Of a stretch of DNA of 64,000 bases, positions 1 to 12,789 are shown piece by piece. Below the pieces are notes generated by a model. That model had not been told where the DNA came from, did no database searches, and was given only the letters and a program-made list of their open reading frames with translations. Origin of the DNA: Anadara kagoshimensis (lineage: Eukaryota > Mollusca > Bivalvia > Arcoida > Arcidae); contig CM037874.1 of NCBI GenBank assembly GCA_021292105.1, positions 58,940,539 to 59,004,538 of the forward strand. Reading direction: 5' to 3'. Made by a program: the position numbers and the translations under genes. Position 1 is the stretch's first letter. Each line of letters opens with the position of its first letter.

Positions 1-69
1 TAGACTGTTTCTATTTCTAAATAAAACATCGCCGTGTACTTACATTATGGAAGTCTTATTTATATGTAT

Positions 70-116
<47 letters not shown>

Positions 117-224
117 TTTTTTCATTTATTCAGTTTGTATATATGACAAAAAATCATAGGAGAAAATGCGCACTTTAAAATATAATGACCGGCAGTAAAA
201 TTTTTATGATTGTTAGTCATCAAT

Positions 225-263
<39 letters not shown>

Positions 264-512
264 TTCAGTTTGTATATATGACATAAAGGCACTTTAACAT
301 ATATTTACCGGCAATAAAATTTCGACATTGTTAGTTTCAATTTATTTATTTATTTATTTATTTATTTATTATTTATTTATTTATTATTTTTTATTTATTC
401 ATTTAATCAGTTTGTATATATGAGAAAAAATCATATGAGAAAATACGCACTTTCAAATTAAATGACCGGCAGTAAAATTTTTGTGATTGTTAGTTTTTTA
501 ATTTATTTATTT

Positions 513-562
<50 letters not shown>

Positions 563-690
563 TCCAATTTGTATAAATGACAAAAAGGCACTTTAACTTA
601 TATTTACCGGCAATAAAATTTCATCATTGTTAGTTTTCACCTGATTTATTTATTTATTCATTTATTTATTTATTATTATATTTTTATTTA
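1..690. repeat. (ATTT)n array with an interspersed larger unit
   Basis: Long ATTT tetranucleotide runs alternate with a conserved spacer (a CAGTTTGTATA start, a CACTTT motif, ACCGGCA, AAAATTT, ATTGTTAGT). The spacer recurs about four times, near 130-215, 265-340, 408-505 and 560-640. This makes it a higher-order tandem repeat of roughly 145-170 bp rather than plain microsatellite. No coding potential. Confidence 0.9.
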
Positions 691-1114
691 TAACCTCTAA
701 CCTGCTCAACATATTTTTTCAAGCTCCAAATTGACTATTTTTACAGCTTCTTATAAACGTGATAGTTACGACTATTCATCAGTTACATATTCGTGTCCAT
801 AGGTAATAAACACATCCCGGTCACTAATAAATGACCATCGGTACACCTCATCAACACCTTACCTACAAAAGTGATAACAGAAGCAAATTCAAACTCATTT
901 AACCAGACGATAGCATATTCCACGTGAAAAATTACCTGTATGATGTTAATCTAATTAACTTTAATTAATTTGGATGGACCGGAATCTAATGATGTCATCT
1001 TAGTGAATAGTAATGTTAGGGAGTATTAAGTACTTTTTACAAATTGTCATTCATGTGTAAATAAACGAATAAATAAATATTTATTATTAAAACTTTAATA
1101 AATATCTAAAATTT

Positions 1115-1145
<31 letters not shown>

Positions 1146-1920
1146 GGGAGAGAGAAAGAGAGAGAGATATCAACCTAATAATCTGAGTATTTAAATAAAT
1201 AAAAAAAAAATTAATAAATAAATAAATAAATAAAAATCACAAATTCATCTGATACAACTGGTAGATCTTTGAACTATCGTCTCCATGTTAAGATTTCTGG
1301 ATCCAGTAAAATAATTTGTGTTCCCTGATACTATAAACCTGCATGATTTTATAATCGTAGAAGATATCCATGATCATTATGGAATTTTTAAACGGTTTTT
1401 AATATGAAAATGTATTAATGCATTTTACAACTTCGTGATCGGCCGCTCAAAACAATAATTTTATTTTCATGCCGCATGATATGATAGCAATATGATAACA
1501 ATATGATATTGTAGTCGGCTCGGTCAGCGATATTTAACACAGTATTATAATTATGTCTCATTTTTATGTGGAGTGATTTTATATTATTTGAATATTTTAT
1601 CTAAGATCAAGAACGAGGAAAGACAAAATTAATATTTACATCTCCATCGCACTCTCAATAAAATAGGACAGTTAGGTACCATATTCGCGCAAAAGGACTG
1701 AGAGTTTCTGTTTAAAAACCTTTAATGAAAGAGTGATATCCTTGCGCAAAAATGACACTAAAATGTTGCAAATAGATTTCACTACTACCAATTTACATTT
1801 GTTTCCATTGCAGAAACAAGACAAATTTCAAAAACATAATATCTTTTAATTACATGACCAGAAACTACCTGCATACAAACATTTCCTCACAAATGAAATG
1901 AATAATTAACCAACTTAGAG
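691..1920. other. AT-rich non-coding stretch with a (GA)n microsatellite
   Basis: A GA-rich microsatellite lies at about 1113-1168 and a short AAAT run at about 1195-1232. Nothing else here resembles a gene or a transposon end. Confidence 0.6.
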
Positions 1921-2240
1921 TGAGTTGAGTTGAATAATGATGTTAAACGTACCAGTCAAGAATATTTCACTTATATTGAGACATCGCCAGCTACAGGCGA
2001 ATGTTGATAATTTTTTCCTGTGCGTTGCGCTGATGGCTGCTATACAGCCAAGCTACCGTGAGACGGGACCTCGTTTTTTTTTAATTCCCATCCGAAAGAG
2101 CTGTGACTTTCATTTCGCAATGCCGAGTGCTTGACGAAAGAACAATCATTACTCACTTTCAAGTTTTGGGTCAGATCCGGTCGGGGTTCATACCCACGAC
2201 CTCCCATTTAGGCGAGCAGTCTACAAACTGAGCAACCGCA
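1921..2240 (-). mobile_element. tRNA-headed SINE, family A, copy 1
   Basis: On the minus strand the head reads as a tRNA-like RNA polymerase III promoter: box A-like near 2215-2240 and a B-box-like GGTATGAACCC near 2185-2197. A conserved body follows, and the tail on the plus strand starts TGAGTTGA...ATGATGTTAAACGT. The same body and tail recur at 4396-4686, 25543-25872, 25955-26222 and 41026-41360, which is why I call it a dispersed SINE rather than a tRNA gene. Confidence 0.75.
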
Positions 2241-2264
2241 ACAAACTTAGAAGCAATAAAGTTA

Positions 2265-3306
2265 CAGTAAAAACTGCCGATAACGGCCAGGTTGCATCCC
2301 GCCCAATGCATTTTACTATATATTTCACCTGAAATAAGCGGTCACCTGTGTAACGCGGTCAGCGGCCACTAATTTCGTGACCGGCCACATAGAAGAGCCT
2401 GGTTTAGACGGCCATTTTGTCCGTTTATAATGTCACGTGACAGTCGTCACATGATTTTGTTTCCTTAGTGACGATAAGTTGTTTATGATAGAATATAATG
2501 TTCAGCTGATTGCTCAGGCATATCGCACTTGTCGGGTCGATTTATATTGTTATATGTTGAAACAATAAAATTATCTGAGAAGTATTCACTTTTTCTTTGT
2601 CTTATTTTACGAACATTAAACAAATCGCATTTATTCAGTTGACAAAAATGGACACACCATCTAAACGGAAAGTTTTAACCCTAAAACAAAAACCGCTAGT
2701 CTGTCTGTCGGTCTTTTAAACTCTACCTGACTTCACTAAGTGTATTGTGACTGATTGTCCTTACCACGCGTTTACCTGTCAACAACAGTAAGATCTAATA
2801 ACCAGGTGATTGTTTATTAATCAGTAAATACCTGTGGACTTAAGGAGTCGCGTGTCGCGTGTCTTTTTCTTTTGTTTCTCAGTCCGAATCATTATAACTT
2901 TCTTTAAACGTGTGTTTGTTTAAAAATAAGTGCATGGTCGTAACTGTGTTGATTATGGAAGCCATAACGAGTGTCGGTCAAGGGTGACGGTTTGTCATCA
3001 AAGAGGTTCCACGCGGGGTGTTGAAAATTACCTACTACGCGCTTTGTGACTGTTTCTTTATTAACAAATAAAGAAACGCGATTAAATTTTATTTTAATAA
3101 AAGTTTCGGCATTAATATCTTTCATTCACATAAATATAATTCAGGAATTAAAATTCTTTAGATAAATAAATATGTACAAATCTAAACAAATTGGTTCGTC
3201 TTCATAAATTTGTATTCTGGAACACAACCTGGTTTTAAAGGCCACCTGTCTTAAGCAGCCACTTTTGTTCAGTCCCATAAGTGACCTCTTAAAACAGGTT
3301 TTACTG
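2265..3306 (+). mobile_element. decayed pogo/Tigger-like (Tc1-mariner) DNA transposon
   Basis: The element begins CAGTAAAAACTG and ends, inverted, with CAGTAAAACCTG; both ends abut a TA dinucleotide (2263-2264 and 3307-3308), the target site of Tc1/mariner elements. Inside, an ATG at 2648 opens a 23-codon stub whose start (MDTPSKRKVLTLKQK) resembles the N-terminal DNA-binding region of Tigger/CENP-B-type transposases. It stops soon after. No DDE catalytic domain is visible, so it cannot move itself. Assignment is from the ends plus this short stub. Confidence 0.6.
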
Positions 3307-3308
3307 TA

Positions 3309-4395
3309 TATGATTGATGTTGTGTTTAAAAAAACAAAACAAAAACCCAACTTTTATTTCGATCGGCATTTATTTAAAGTAAATTATTGTTATAAATTTT
3401 AACGATTAGTACAAGTTACGGCCGAAGATTATATGTTGCACCTTGCACCCAGTGGACGGTTTACTGACTGTACAGGAGTGTGAGATAACCCTCCTAATTT
3501 ACCGAACGGAAAATTTATAATGTGTTTGCTTGCCGAAAAATGGTTGTTTTCTCCATGTACTCCTGTTTTCTCCACAATCCTAGAATCTGGATCTCACCAG
3601 CTTGGTTCGTATTTTGTTCGGGCAAGTCGTAGTGCGAGAAAATTCGTTTGTCGAATGTTGGTTCTTTTATCAGTGTACTTCCGTTTCCTCCGCCCTTGTT
3701 GAACTTAACGTCTAGATACAAAGACTACACATTTGTTTTTATAAACTTACAAAAAAAAATGAATCAGGCGTAAAGCATCGTTGTTTTAAAGAATTTCATA
3801 CTATGCAGGTGCGGATCCAGAGTCTTGGTGAATGGGGTGGGGGGGGGGGGCAAAAGAATGCGCCAAAGGCGCGACCTTCTAGGGGGGTCTGGCGTCATGC
3901 TCCTCCAGAAAAAATCGCTTTTTTCAGTACAAATATTGCAATTTCTGCATCTTGAACACTGTCGAGCGTCCGTTTTACCCCGTATTCAAAGTAGATCTAA
4001 ACCAGTCTAGCTTTTTTTGTTTTTTTAAATTACTATTGACGCAGGTGGCTATGAGTGTCGGTGAGTTCATAATACTAGTATCTTTATCGATATGGGTCTA
4101 TCAACTGTACTGTCGAAATTTGTCGCCGTCGGTAACTTGTATTGTCGGTCTTTTTATTTGCCGAGGTGTAGTTGTGCACCGCAGATCCAGACCGACATTT
4201 TTTTAAGTTATATTAAAGGAGTTCGTTCGACCTTTGGAAATTGTAGATCGATACGTCGATCCTTTTGAAGGATACCAGTGTTTTGATTTAATTTACTCGA
4301 TAAATGGATGAACGTGGTCTGGGTGATCCAGTTGAGTTGATAAAGGAAAGTCTTTCTGTTTGAATTTTGGTGCTGAGTTTGATTGATCACTAAGT
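3309..4395. other. non-coding stretch, no recognised feature
   Basis: Contains a run of G at about 3835-3850 and a GGTGCGGATCCAGA-like segment near 3808 that has a diverged direct relative near 4173-4192. I see no convincing gene or transposon termini. Confidence 0.4.
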
Positions 4396-4686
4396 GATGG
4401 GGTTTAACTTCAAAGTCAACAATATTTCACTTATATCAAGGCGTCACCAGCTATAGGTGTAAGTGCAGAAATATTTACCTGTGCTTTGTGATGATGGCAT
4501 TATGCAGTGAGGGTTCTTTATCGTGCCACGCCTACCGTGACAAAGGGTCGCGGTTTTTAAAGTTTGTCCGAAAGAGCCGCATTCATTTTTTAATGCCGAG
4601 CAAAATTTGGGTCAGACCTGACTAGAGACCAAACCCTTGACCTCCTTGACTTAAGGAACAAGCACTTTACCAACTGACCTGCCTGC
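4396..4686 (-). mobile_element. tRNA-headed SINE, family A, copy 2 (diverged)
   Basis: Shares the tail (GGTTTAACTTC...AATATTTCACTTATAT), the middle (GCAGAAAT...CCTGTGCTTTG) and the head region (TTGGGTCAGACC) with the copy at 41026-41360, but is more diverged and carries small indels. Confidence 0.7.
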
Positions 4687-4928
4687 TACATATACCGAAG
4701 GGGTAGGTCTCCTACTACCACAACCCCCCTTTCCACACTTGTTTAAAATTAACTGTATGATATCCATGTTTTATTGTATTACTTTTTGTATTAGTTTTAA
4801 AATGACTAGTCAGTTTCATCATTATATAATGCGCATTAAAGGTGCAACAGACAAGAATCTTGTCACTAGAAAAAAACACTGATTATTTCAGACTGATTTG
4901 TTTCGTAAAGCCGATAGTCGGACGAATA

Positions 4929-5050
4929 TGTCATGTGCTACTTTTGAATTTTTTTAAATAATAAACTCAAAAGTAGCACATGACAATTAATTGTCATGTG
5001 CTACTTTTGAATTATATTATTTCATAAAAATTGAATAGTAGCACATGACA
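4929..5050. repeat. two tandem small hairpin elements with TGTCATGTGCTA ends
   Basis: Unit 1 (4929-4985) and unit 2 (4992-5050) each begin TGTCATGTGCTAC and end with the exact complement GTAGCACATGACA. They are separated by the palindromic hexamer ATTAAT. Each can fold into a single stem of over 13 bp. The terminal motif is nearly the same as the first bases of the LTR-like repeats at 30340 and 31047. Confidence 0.85.
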
Positions 5051-5221
5051 AATAGAATAAAAAGTCAAATGAGACAGATTTTTCCCCATTAAAACTAATT
5101 TAAAATAAAAATGTACAAAAATGTGTACTTTTATATGGAGATAGAACATCGTGCTGTTACATGGAGATAGAACATCGTGCTGTAAAAATATACAAAAAGA
5201 TAATTCGTGTGCTAAAAAGTA

Positions 5222-5261
<40 letters not shown>

Positions 5262-5756
5262 CCATGTCCCTTGGTTTAAAAAGGTAAATTAGATGAATTC
5301 ACGTATGATTAATGGAATCACTCCTCGTAGAAGTCTCTTAATTAGTATGACTAATAAACGTTATCTTCTGATACTAACTGGTTTCTTTCACGACTCAGCG
5401 ATCAGGTAAATAACATCATCACCTAAGACTGGTCAGTACTACCTAGATTCTTTTATGCTTCAGCGAACTGGTAAAATACATCATCACCTGATCGCAATTT
5501 CCTACCTGCGTACACGAATTGATTAATGAGTACCACTCATTAACTGGTCATTACGCTGGTTGATTGGCAATTAGCTGTAAGAGAGAGGGCAACAGTCGGG
5601 GCAACTTGGGGGGGGGGACTTAACTTATGAATACATTCTGTTGTTCGGTATGTTGAAAAAAGTGTTCTCTAGAAACATATCAAACAGTATAAGGTATTTC
5701 CGCAGGTACATATAATTATAGTATTTATTGGCATAAAGCAACACATTAATGTGTAA
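5051..5756. other. non-coding stretch with a (CT)n run
   Basis: A CT dinucleotide run sits at about 5223-5258. A poly-G run is at about 5608-5618. No gene seen. Confidence 0.5.
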
Positions 5757-5768
5757 TACTCTCTCTCC

Positions 5769-5846
<78 letters not shown>

Positions 5847-6394
5847 GGAATTTTATAATTTGTCACATAATAAAATTATTTATATAACTTTCTCTCATGC
5901 GGTTTAAAAATACATCACTTCTTCTTTCTCTCATAAAACAATTTTATGTGAAATCTCAAACCTTCGGTTTTTTTATTTTCTATGATATAAGGAAGATTAT
6001 TACAAAATAACACTGAAACTTGTTTTTTCTATCTTTTAACTTGTACTATATTTAAGTTTCTTTTGAAGATTATCCGTTTATCCATCAATAAAGAAAACAA
6101 GTACCGGTATTACAATAATAAACTATATTGTAATGGACAATTTTTAATAAAATTTACTTAAAACTATACTGCTACAGTTTTGATCTCAAGCATTATTGAA
6201 TTTATAAATAATATATATATTAACCCAAAAAGAAATGTGCCTTAATTAAGATTCTACCTTTGATCCATGATTGATCTTCATAATTTATCTCTGCCAGCCA
6301 GATACATAAGTATATTACAGGTAAGATTTGCCTTCCTGTCTTCTTTTGGTATCTTGGGTCAGTAGCCCTAAAAATTATTCTTCTAATGAAAGAC

Positions 6395-6438
<44 letters not shown>

Positions 6439-7290
6439 TATAAAATATAATAAATATGTAAAAAAATGACTAAAATCAGATATATTTATTATTTATAGTT
6501 TATAAACATCTAAAAGTTTTAGAGTTAGTCACGTGATCACATCTTAGATAACTGGGTACTGATATCCATTTAAAATAAGAGTAATGAGTTCATGTCCTCC
6601 GTGGCCTAATTGATAAGGATGTAGATTGAGAATCAGACTGTAGTCAGGAGAACCAAGGATCGCGAGTTTAAGTCCCGCTGGGGGCAAAATTGTGTAAGTA
6701 GAATAATAGTAATTATATGTGATTTCAGGAAAAATGACATCAAATAAAATAAATAACGGTATATGAATAAAAAAGATAAACAAACAAAATAAACAGCATA
6801 AAAAATTAACAGAATAAATTTTTTAATTACAATTAAATAATTTTATTATTAAATTAAAAGGTAATAAAATTAATGAAATAAAATAATTCATAACAATAAA
6901 ATAAATATTTTTTAATTAAAAAGTTAATTAGGAAAATAATAATTATTTTTAATATATTCATATTATTTTAAAGTTAAAAATAATATATATTGAATTTTTT
7001 TTCTGTATTGACCCTTAAAGATCTTAAAACCAAATTAAAGATCCTTAAAATTTACTTCTACTGAAAGAAGGCTTATAGGTGGTTTATAGATGGCTTATAT
7101 ATGGCTTATATTTTGAGTGCCAATAAGCCATCTATAAGCCGGCTTATAGATGGCTTATAGGTCATCTATAAGCGGCTTATAGATGGCTTATAGGTGGCTT
7201 ATAGCCTTCTATAAGCCCTCTATAAGCCCCCTATAAGCCACCTATAAGCTGGCTTATAGACAGTTTTTCATCTTGTGGAAATCAAAATTT
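5757..7290 (+). repeat. composite repeat family R, copy 1
   Basis: Starts at a long (CT)n run (5757-5842). It shares many blocks in order with 14628-15800: ATAAAACA, GGTATTACAA, AAATTTACTTAAAA, TAGTCACG, a tRNA-like box and TTAAAGATCCTTAAAATTT. The tRNA-like part (about 6594-6692) has box A-like TGGCCTAATTGATAAGG and B-box-like GAGTTTAAGTC. The right end (about 7062-7262) is an oligomer array of GGCTTATAGATGGCTTATAG-type words in both orientations, unlike the array in copy 2. Confidence 0.7.
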
Positions 7291-7466
7291 TATAAATTTC
7301 CAAGTATTTGTTTTAAATATTTTTGTCGGGGTCTTATATGCTTCCTCTAAGTTTAAATAAAAATTGAATCAGCGTTTTTAATTATTCCATTCTAGCTATA
7401 TTAATGTTTCAAATAAAAAAAAATAAATAAATAAATAAATAACTAATACTACTACTACTTATATTT

Positions 7467-9532
7467 TCAGTATTTTACAGATCTATACACATTGCCTGAT
7501 ACTTCTCCCCCTATAGACGATATACAACAACATACAGAAGGTGATGTTATTACTGACATTGAATTTGATATTTTAAATGGTGAAATTACTTATGAGGAGA
7601 TCATATCTTCCGTAAAAGATTTAAAATGTAACAAATCTGCAGGTCCAGATGATTTGTTACCAGAATTTTTTGTTTATTCTTTTGATATGTATCTACCACT
7701 TTTAAAAGATTTGTTCAATAGGATTTTTAATTCAGGCGTTTTTCCAAGTATGTGGACTACATCTATTATTTTTCCAATACATAAAAAGGGGGCTAGAAAT
7801 AAGCCAGAAAATTACAGAGGTATTTCTTTATTAAGTATTTTTGGAAAATTTTTTACTACTATATTATGTAAAAGGATCACTCAGTGGAGTAGAATATTTG
7901 AAAGGATATCAGATTTTCAAGGTGGTTTTAAGAAGGGTCATAGTACTGTTGATAATATTTTTGTATTACAAGCACTTATACAGAAACAGTTTACTAAAAA
8001 AGGAAGAAAATATATGTTGCTTTTATCGATTTTAAAAAAGCTTTTGACTCTATTGAAAGAGAAAAACTATGGAATATATGTTCAATGAGAGGGCTTTCTG
8101 GTAGAATCTATATTTTATTGAAGTCAATGTATAAAGAATAAACTGCATGTGTGAAAACAAAAAATGGTTTTACAGAATGTTTTAATTGCACTCTAGGTCT
8201 TAGACAAGGTTGTGTATTAAGCCCGATATTATTCTCATTATTCATAGAAGAATTTACAAAAACTATTGTTGAATGTGATTTGAAAGGAGTGCAACTTTTT
8301 CCAGATGTTCAGCAAGTTTTAATTTTGCTTTTTGCAGATGATATCGCTTTAATATCTGACACAGTTAAAGGTCTTCAAAGTCAGTTAACACTATTGGAAC
8401 AATATTGTGATAAGTGGAAACTAGAGGTTAATCCCAATAAAACCCAAGTTGTCGTGTTCAGACAGGGCAGCATACGTAAAAACGAGAAATGGTTATTTAA
8501 AGGGAAATACTTAGCATGTGTAAATACTTATACCTATTTAGGATTATTATTTTCTTGTAAATTTTCATTGTATGCTATGACCGAAAAATTGGCGGAAAAA
8601 GGAAAACGGGTTTTAACAGCAGTATTGTCAATGCTCTATAAGATCGAAGATTTAAAGTTTATAACATTTTTTAAAATTTTTGATACAAAGGTATGCCCAA
8701 TTTTGTTTTATGGTGCTGAAATATGGGGTTTTCAGTCATATCCTTCTATAGAAAGTGTTCAGATATACGCATGTAAAAGATTTGTAAATACATCTTTACG
8801 CTCATGTAATCTAGCTGTATTAGCAGAATGTGGAAGGTATCCATTGTATATTTTAACAGTCAAACGTCTTCTTAGATATTGGGGGAAAATTCTTTCCATG
8901 TCAGATGATTGAATTGTCAAAAAAGCGTATAATATGTTAGTTTTTTACGATCAACTTGGTTATATAAACTGGTCATCAAAGGTTAAAAAACTTCTGTGTG
9001 ATTGTGGATTTAATTTTATATGGGAATATCAAAATAATATAGATATTGAGTATTATATTGATGACATTATACAAAGGTTAAAAGATATATATTTGCAAGA
9101 GTGGAGAAAAAATATAGAAAACACTTCAAAATTATCAGTTTATAAATTGTTCAAAACCAATTTTTGTCAAGAACCTTATCTAGAAATGTTTAACTTAAAG
9201 AAATACCGTAAAATCATAACAAATTTCCGTATCAGTTCCCATGATTTAATGATCGAGAAAGGTAGATATAAAAATATTGTAAAAAGAATTTGTAAGTTTT
9301 GTAACCTTGGGTTAATTGAAGATGAATATCATTTTTTATTTATTTGTAAATTTTACGAGAATATAAGACATCAATTTATACCAAAATGATTTTTTCAATC
9401 CCCAAATGTTTATAAATTTGTTATTCTCTTGTCATCCAAAAAATTGTCAAATATACAAGCAGTGGGAAATTTTCTATATCACGCATTTCAAAAACGAAAA
9501 TTGTATATTAAACACAATAATATTGTAATATA
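7467..9532 (+). pseudogene. 5'-truncated non-LTR retrotransposon (LINE) reverse transcriptase, broken
   Basis: Reverse transcriptase of a LINE, which copies its own RNA at a nicked target. Visible in order: an AGPD motif after a KCNKS segment (about 7645), the IHKKG...YRGISLL fingers region, the palm strand FIDFKKAFDS, LRQGCVLSPILFSLFI, the catalytic FADD (8331-8342), the thumb, then a C-terminal CKFC...HFLFIC zinc-type motif (about 9292-9342). Breaks: a one-base frameshift near 8011, an in-frame TAA at 8139-8141, TGA at 8910-8912 and a stop at 9387-9389. The endonuclease domain and ORF1 are missing, and homology starts abruptly at about 7467 next to a simple repeat, the usual 5' truncation. 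AATAAA at about 9604 and a TAA-rich tail close it. Clade not assigned. Confidence 0.88.
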
Positions 9533-9603
9533 GCTTTCATGGCAGAATTGTAATGTATATACTATGTAACTATGTAACTACTATATGGGTCTGTGGCCTT
9601 ACA

Positions 9604-9967
9604 AATAAAGATTATATATACTAATATTAATAATAATGGTTTAAAATATTTTCTCAGCATCAACAATGCAATCTAGCAGAGATTTAAAAACTAAATCTTC
9701 GTTTTGTAAAAACATATCATTTTAGCTTGATTAAATACTCCATACATAAATAAATACTATGACTTTTCTTATATTTATTTTTCATAACTAAATGATTTGA
9801 TATTCATCTAATTGAACCGATAAATGTAATGCTGAATAGTTAATTGCAATATTTTATTTTATTTTATTTATTTTATTTTATTTTATTTTATTTTATTTTA
9901 TTCATCGACCTGAACTGTGAAAAGAATGCAACATAAACTTGGCGACGAAGCCATGTGTTACGTTTTG

Positions 9968-10003
<36 letters not shown>

Positions 10004-10685
10004 TTATCACTCAAAAATCACAAATATTGTTCAATAAATATGATCAATATACAACAATATTATTTTTAGTTTAACTATCAGGACATGGTCGGGACATTGT
10101 CAAAATTGAATATAATATTCTATAAGTTCGTGAGAACTTAAAAATCTGCACATAACGTTCCTATTGAACAGTAGGGGATCAAGCGTGACGGTTTACCTAC
10201 TAGTTTCAATAATCAAAAATTTTCCCAATCAACAAAAAATCGAACCTAACTCATCACTTTACCTAGATCATGTTATTTGTGTCATGGCAGGCAACTAACA
10301 TCACAGATTTATTTAATTTAGAGGTAGTAACTGCGTGATGTTATTATTATTATTATTATTATTTATTTATTATTATTATTATTAATAAATTTATTATTAT
10401 TAAATGTGATGTATATGAATGATAATTTTATTATCGAACCGTTTGAAAATCTAATAAATAGTAATTATAAATTTATTGTCACTCTGTTTTATTTATTTGA
10501 GTATAATTAAATCCGTTCAATAGACAATTATTTAAATGTAATTGTTAATTTTAACTAAGTCATCTTCAAGGTTATTTCCTTCAATTTTAGTGTATCAAGT
10601 CAACATGGCTGGGAATAATCATGTATTTTATTTAGGGTTAAATGTTTTATGGCATTGATTACTTTTGAAACTTTAATAAAATAGA

Positions 10686-10733
<48 letters not shown>

Positions 10734-10815
10734 AAAGAATAAGAAATATAATAAATAAAAATATGCATATTTTTTCCTATTTACATAAATTTCTGAACTT
10801 TAGTTATTTTAAAGT
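9604..10815. other. AT-rich stretch with several microsatellites
   Basis: Holds an ATTTT run (about 9850-9900), a GA run (about 9968-10003), ATT runs (about 10338-10390 and 10686-10732). No gene seen. Confidence 0.6.
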
Positions 10816-10824
10816 TTCATACTC

Positions 10825-11195
10825 GGCGTGTTGCATTTGCGCCGATTTGCATTTCATTTGCGCCATTTTTGTTTTCATTTGCGCCGATTTTTCCCATTTC
10901 CAAATTTGACACGATTTGTCTATTCATTGCTTAGACCGACGGACTGGATTTTTCTCCACCAGTTTTGAGCGAGATGAAAGCGACAACAATCAATCCTACT
11001 GTCTAAAAAAATGCACATAATTGCGTTGTGCGTTGCCTGTTCGAAATCAATGTGAATAACATCAGGTGCAAAAGATAGTTGTTTTTCACGACAGATACTG
11101 ATAATCGGTGCAAATGAAAAAATGAAATCGGCGCAAATGAAAAAATGGAATTTTCGAATTTTCAAAAATCGGCGCAAATGTCATACGGCCCTCAT
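10825..11195 (-). pseudogene. MULE-type transposase fragment inside ATTTGCGCCGATT repeats
   Basis: Minus-strand reading of about 10920-11070 gives APDVIHIDFEQATHNAI, then CCRFHLAQNWWRKIQ. This resembles the central catalytic part of Mutator-like (MULE) transposases: an acidic D-x-E after a hydrophobic strand, then C-x-F-H-x-x-Q-x-x-W-R-K. Only about 50 residues remain and the frame stops at 10920. The scrap is bracketed by the word ATTTGCGCCGATT (about 10836-10895) and its inverse (about 11105-11182). Family assignment rests on a short motif. Confidence 0.5.
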
Positions 11196-11347
11196 ACTCT
11201 ATTAGTTAAATAAATAAGAATTATTATAAAACGGAAAATAAAAATGTGCACATTTCATTACTTCCTATTTTTTCTTACTTGATTTAATTTTTTAATAATA
11301 TTTTAAGTAAAAAAGGTAACATTGTTGAATTAGATCCAGTAGGCTAG

Positions 11348-12171
11348 TGTCACCACTCTAACCTTGGTGATTTTTATTTACTACATAATCATGCATTATT
11401 CAATATATACAAGAATATACATTTTAATTTTCTGCATATTTCATATTTTATTTTATCAATATTTTCAAAGGTTTTTTTATTTAATTAAGATTTCCAAAGT
11501 TATTTTAGGCATTAAGAACATATGTTCATTAGATCTTTTATCTAAACATATTTAAATATATATTATTGCAATTAAGGCATATTCAGGAAATGTTTCCTGT
11601 CAAATCAAGTCTATACAACGGATTATCCCCCATGACTCAATTTAACATTTATTTTTTGATGACATAACTTTATAGTGTAATTACTTGTTAATTGTTAAGT
11701 AAATACAGATTTTTGTTATTATTTTGATTGGTTAATTGCCTTTTCTCTAGACGTAACACCTACCCAATCAATAACTTGGGATGTGTCCAGAAAAAGATTT
11801 AATTATTAAGTTTTACTATAAAATAAGAACACAATTTCAATTTTTGGAGGGATATAGAACAGAAATAGGGATAGAGAGCAGATATGTAGAATACAGATAT
11901 AGATTCGCAAATTAGATTGATTATTCAGATTTTTTGGATTTTAACAATTTATTGGAAGTTTATATATATATTATGTACCATGGTGACTTAAACAACATGA
12001 TGGCCTAATGCGAAATAAATTATGAAATACAGTGAATGCCAGACTATGTTTTTCATGTAGAAATAAGCTAATTCCCCAACTCAAAAATTAAAACACAACT
12101 TTTAATCAGTAAGGTTCGCCAGTGGCCGTAACCATGTCCCCAATCTGGAGCGCCAGGCGAGTCTTACAACA
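11348..12171 (+). repeat. left LTR of the non-coding LTR element
   Basis: 824 bp; differs from the right LTR by scattered substitutions and small indels, so this insertion is not as young as the gypsy element at 20112-24891. Confidence 0.7.
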
Positions 12172-12705
12172 GATATGGTAACTGTCACAAAGCAAAATTT
12201 GTTGACATTGATTAAATTCTATTTTAATTTCTGATTTCTTTTTTGTTTCCTTTTTTTGGACATTAATTTTAATATTTCAAAGAATTTTGTTAAATATTTC
12301 ATTTACTGGAAAATTATTGACACTACAGTCTCATTTCATTTGGATTTAATTACAGACACTTTTCTCAATATATGGCATTTATTAATTCATTAACTTAATG
12401 TTACCTGTAGTTTAATTATTAATTTCTCAGTTGGATAATTTCATTACTAGATTAGTGCTGTGACAGGTGAATTCCTGTTGCCACTTGACCATTAATTGTC
12501 ATTGAGTAATTAAGATAATCCAGTGTCAATTGATGTTTACTTATATATAGAGATATGTAAAAATTGATATACAAGAAATAGATTATATACACAGATATTA
12601 GACCATTAGGTATAGGACTGTAATAGGTGTGGTTTTTGATAAACCAGAATCCACCTACCTACCAAAGTGAAATTAAAGTAATTTTAAAAGAAGTTAAATC
12701 TTCAA

Positions 12706-12710
12706 GTTAT

Positions 12711-12747
<37 letters not shown>
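12706..12747. repeat. (AT)n microsatellite
   Basis: AT dinucleotide run inside the interior of the LTR element. Confidence 0.9.
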
Positions 12748-12789
12748 CTTTGTGTAGCCAGCTTCCCCGTCTGGTTGCAGTTACCAGTA

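Noticed and set aside
5669..5866. 65-codon minus-strand frame made of Arg-Glu repeats
   Set aside because: Translation of the (CT)n microsatellites; no gene.
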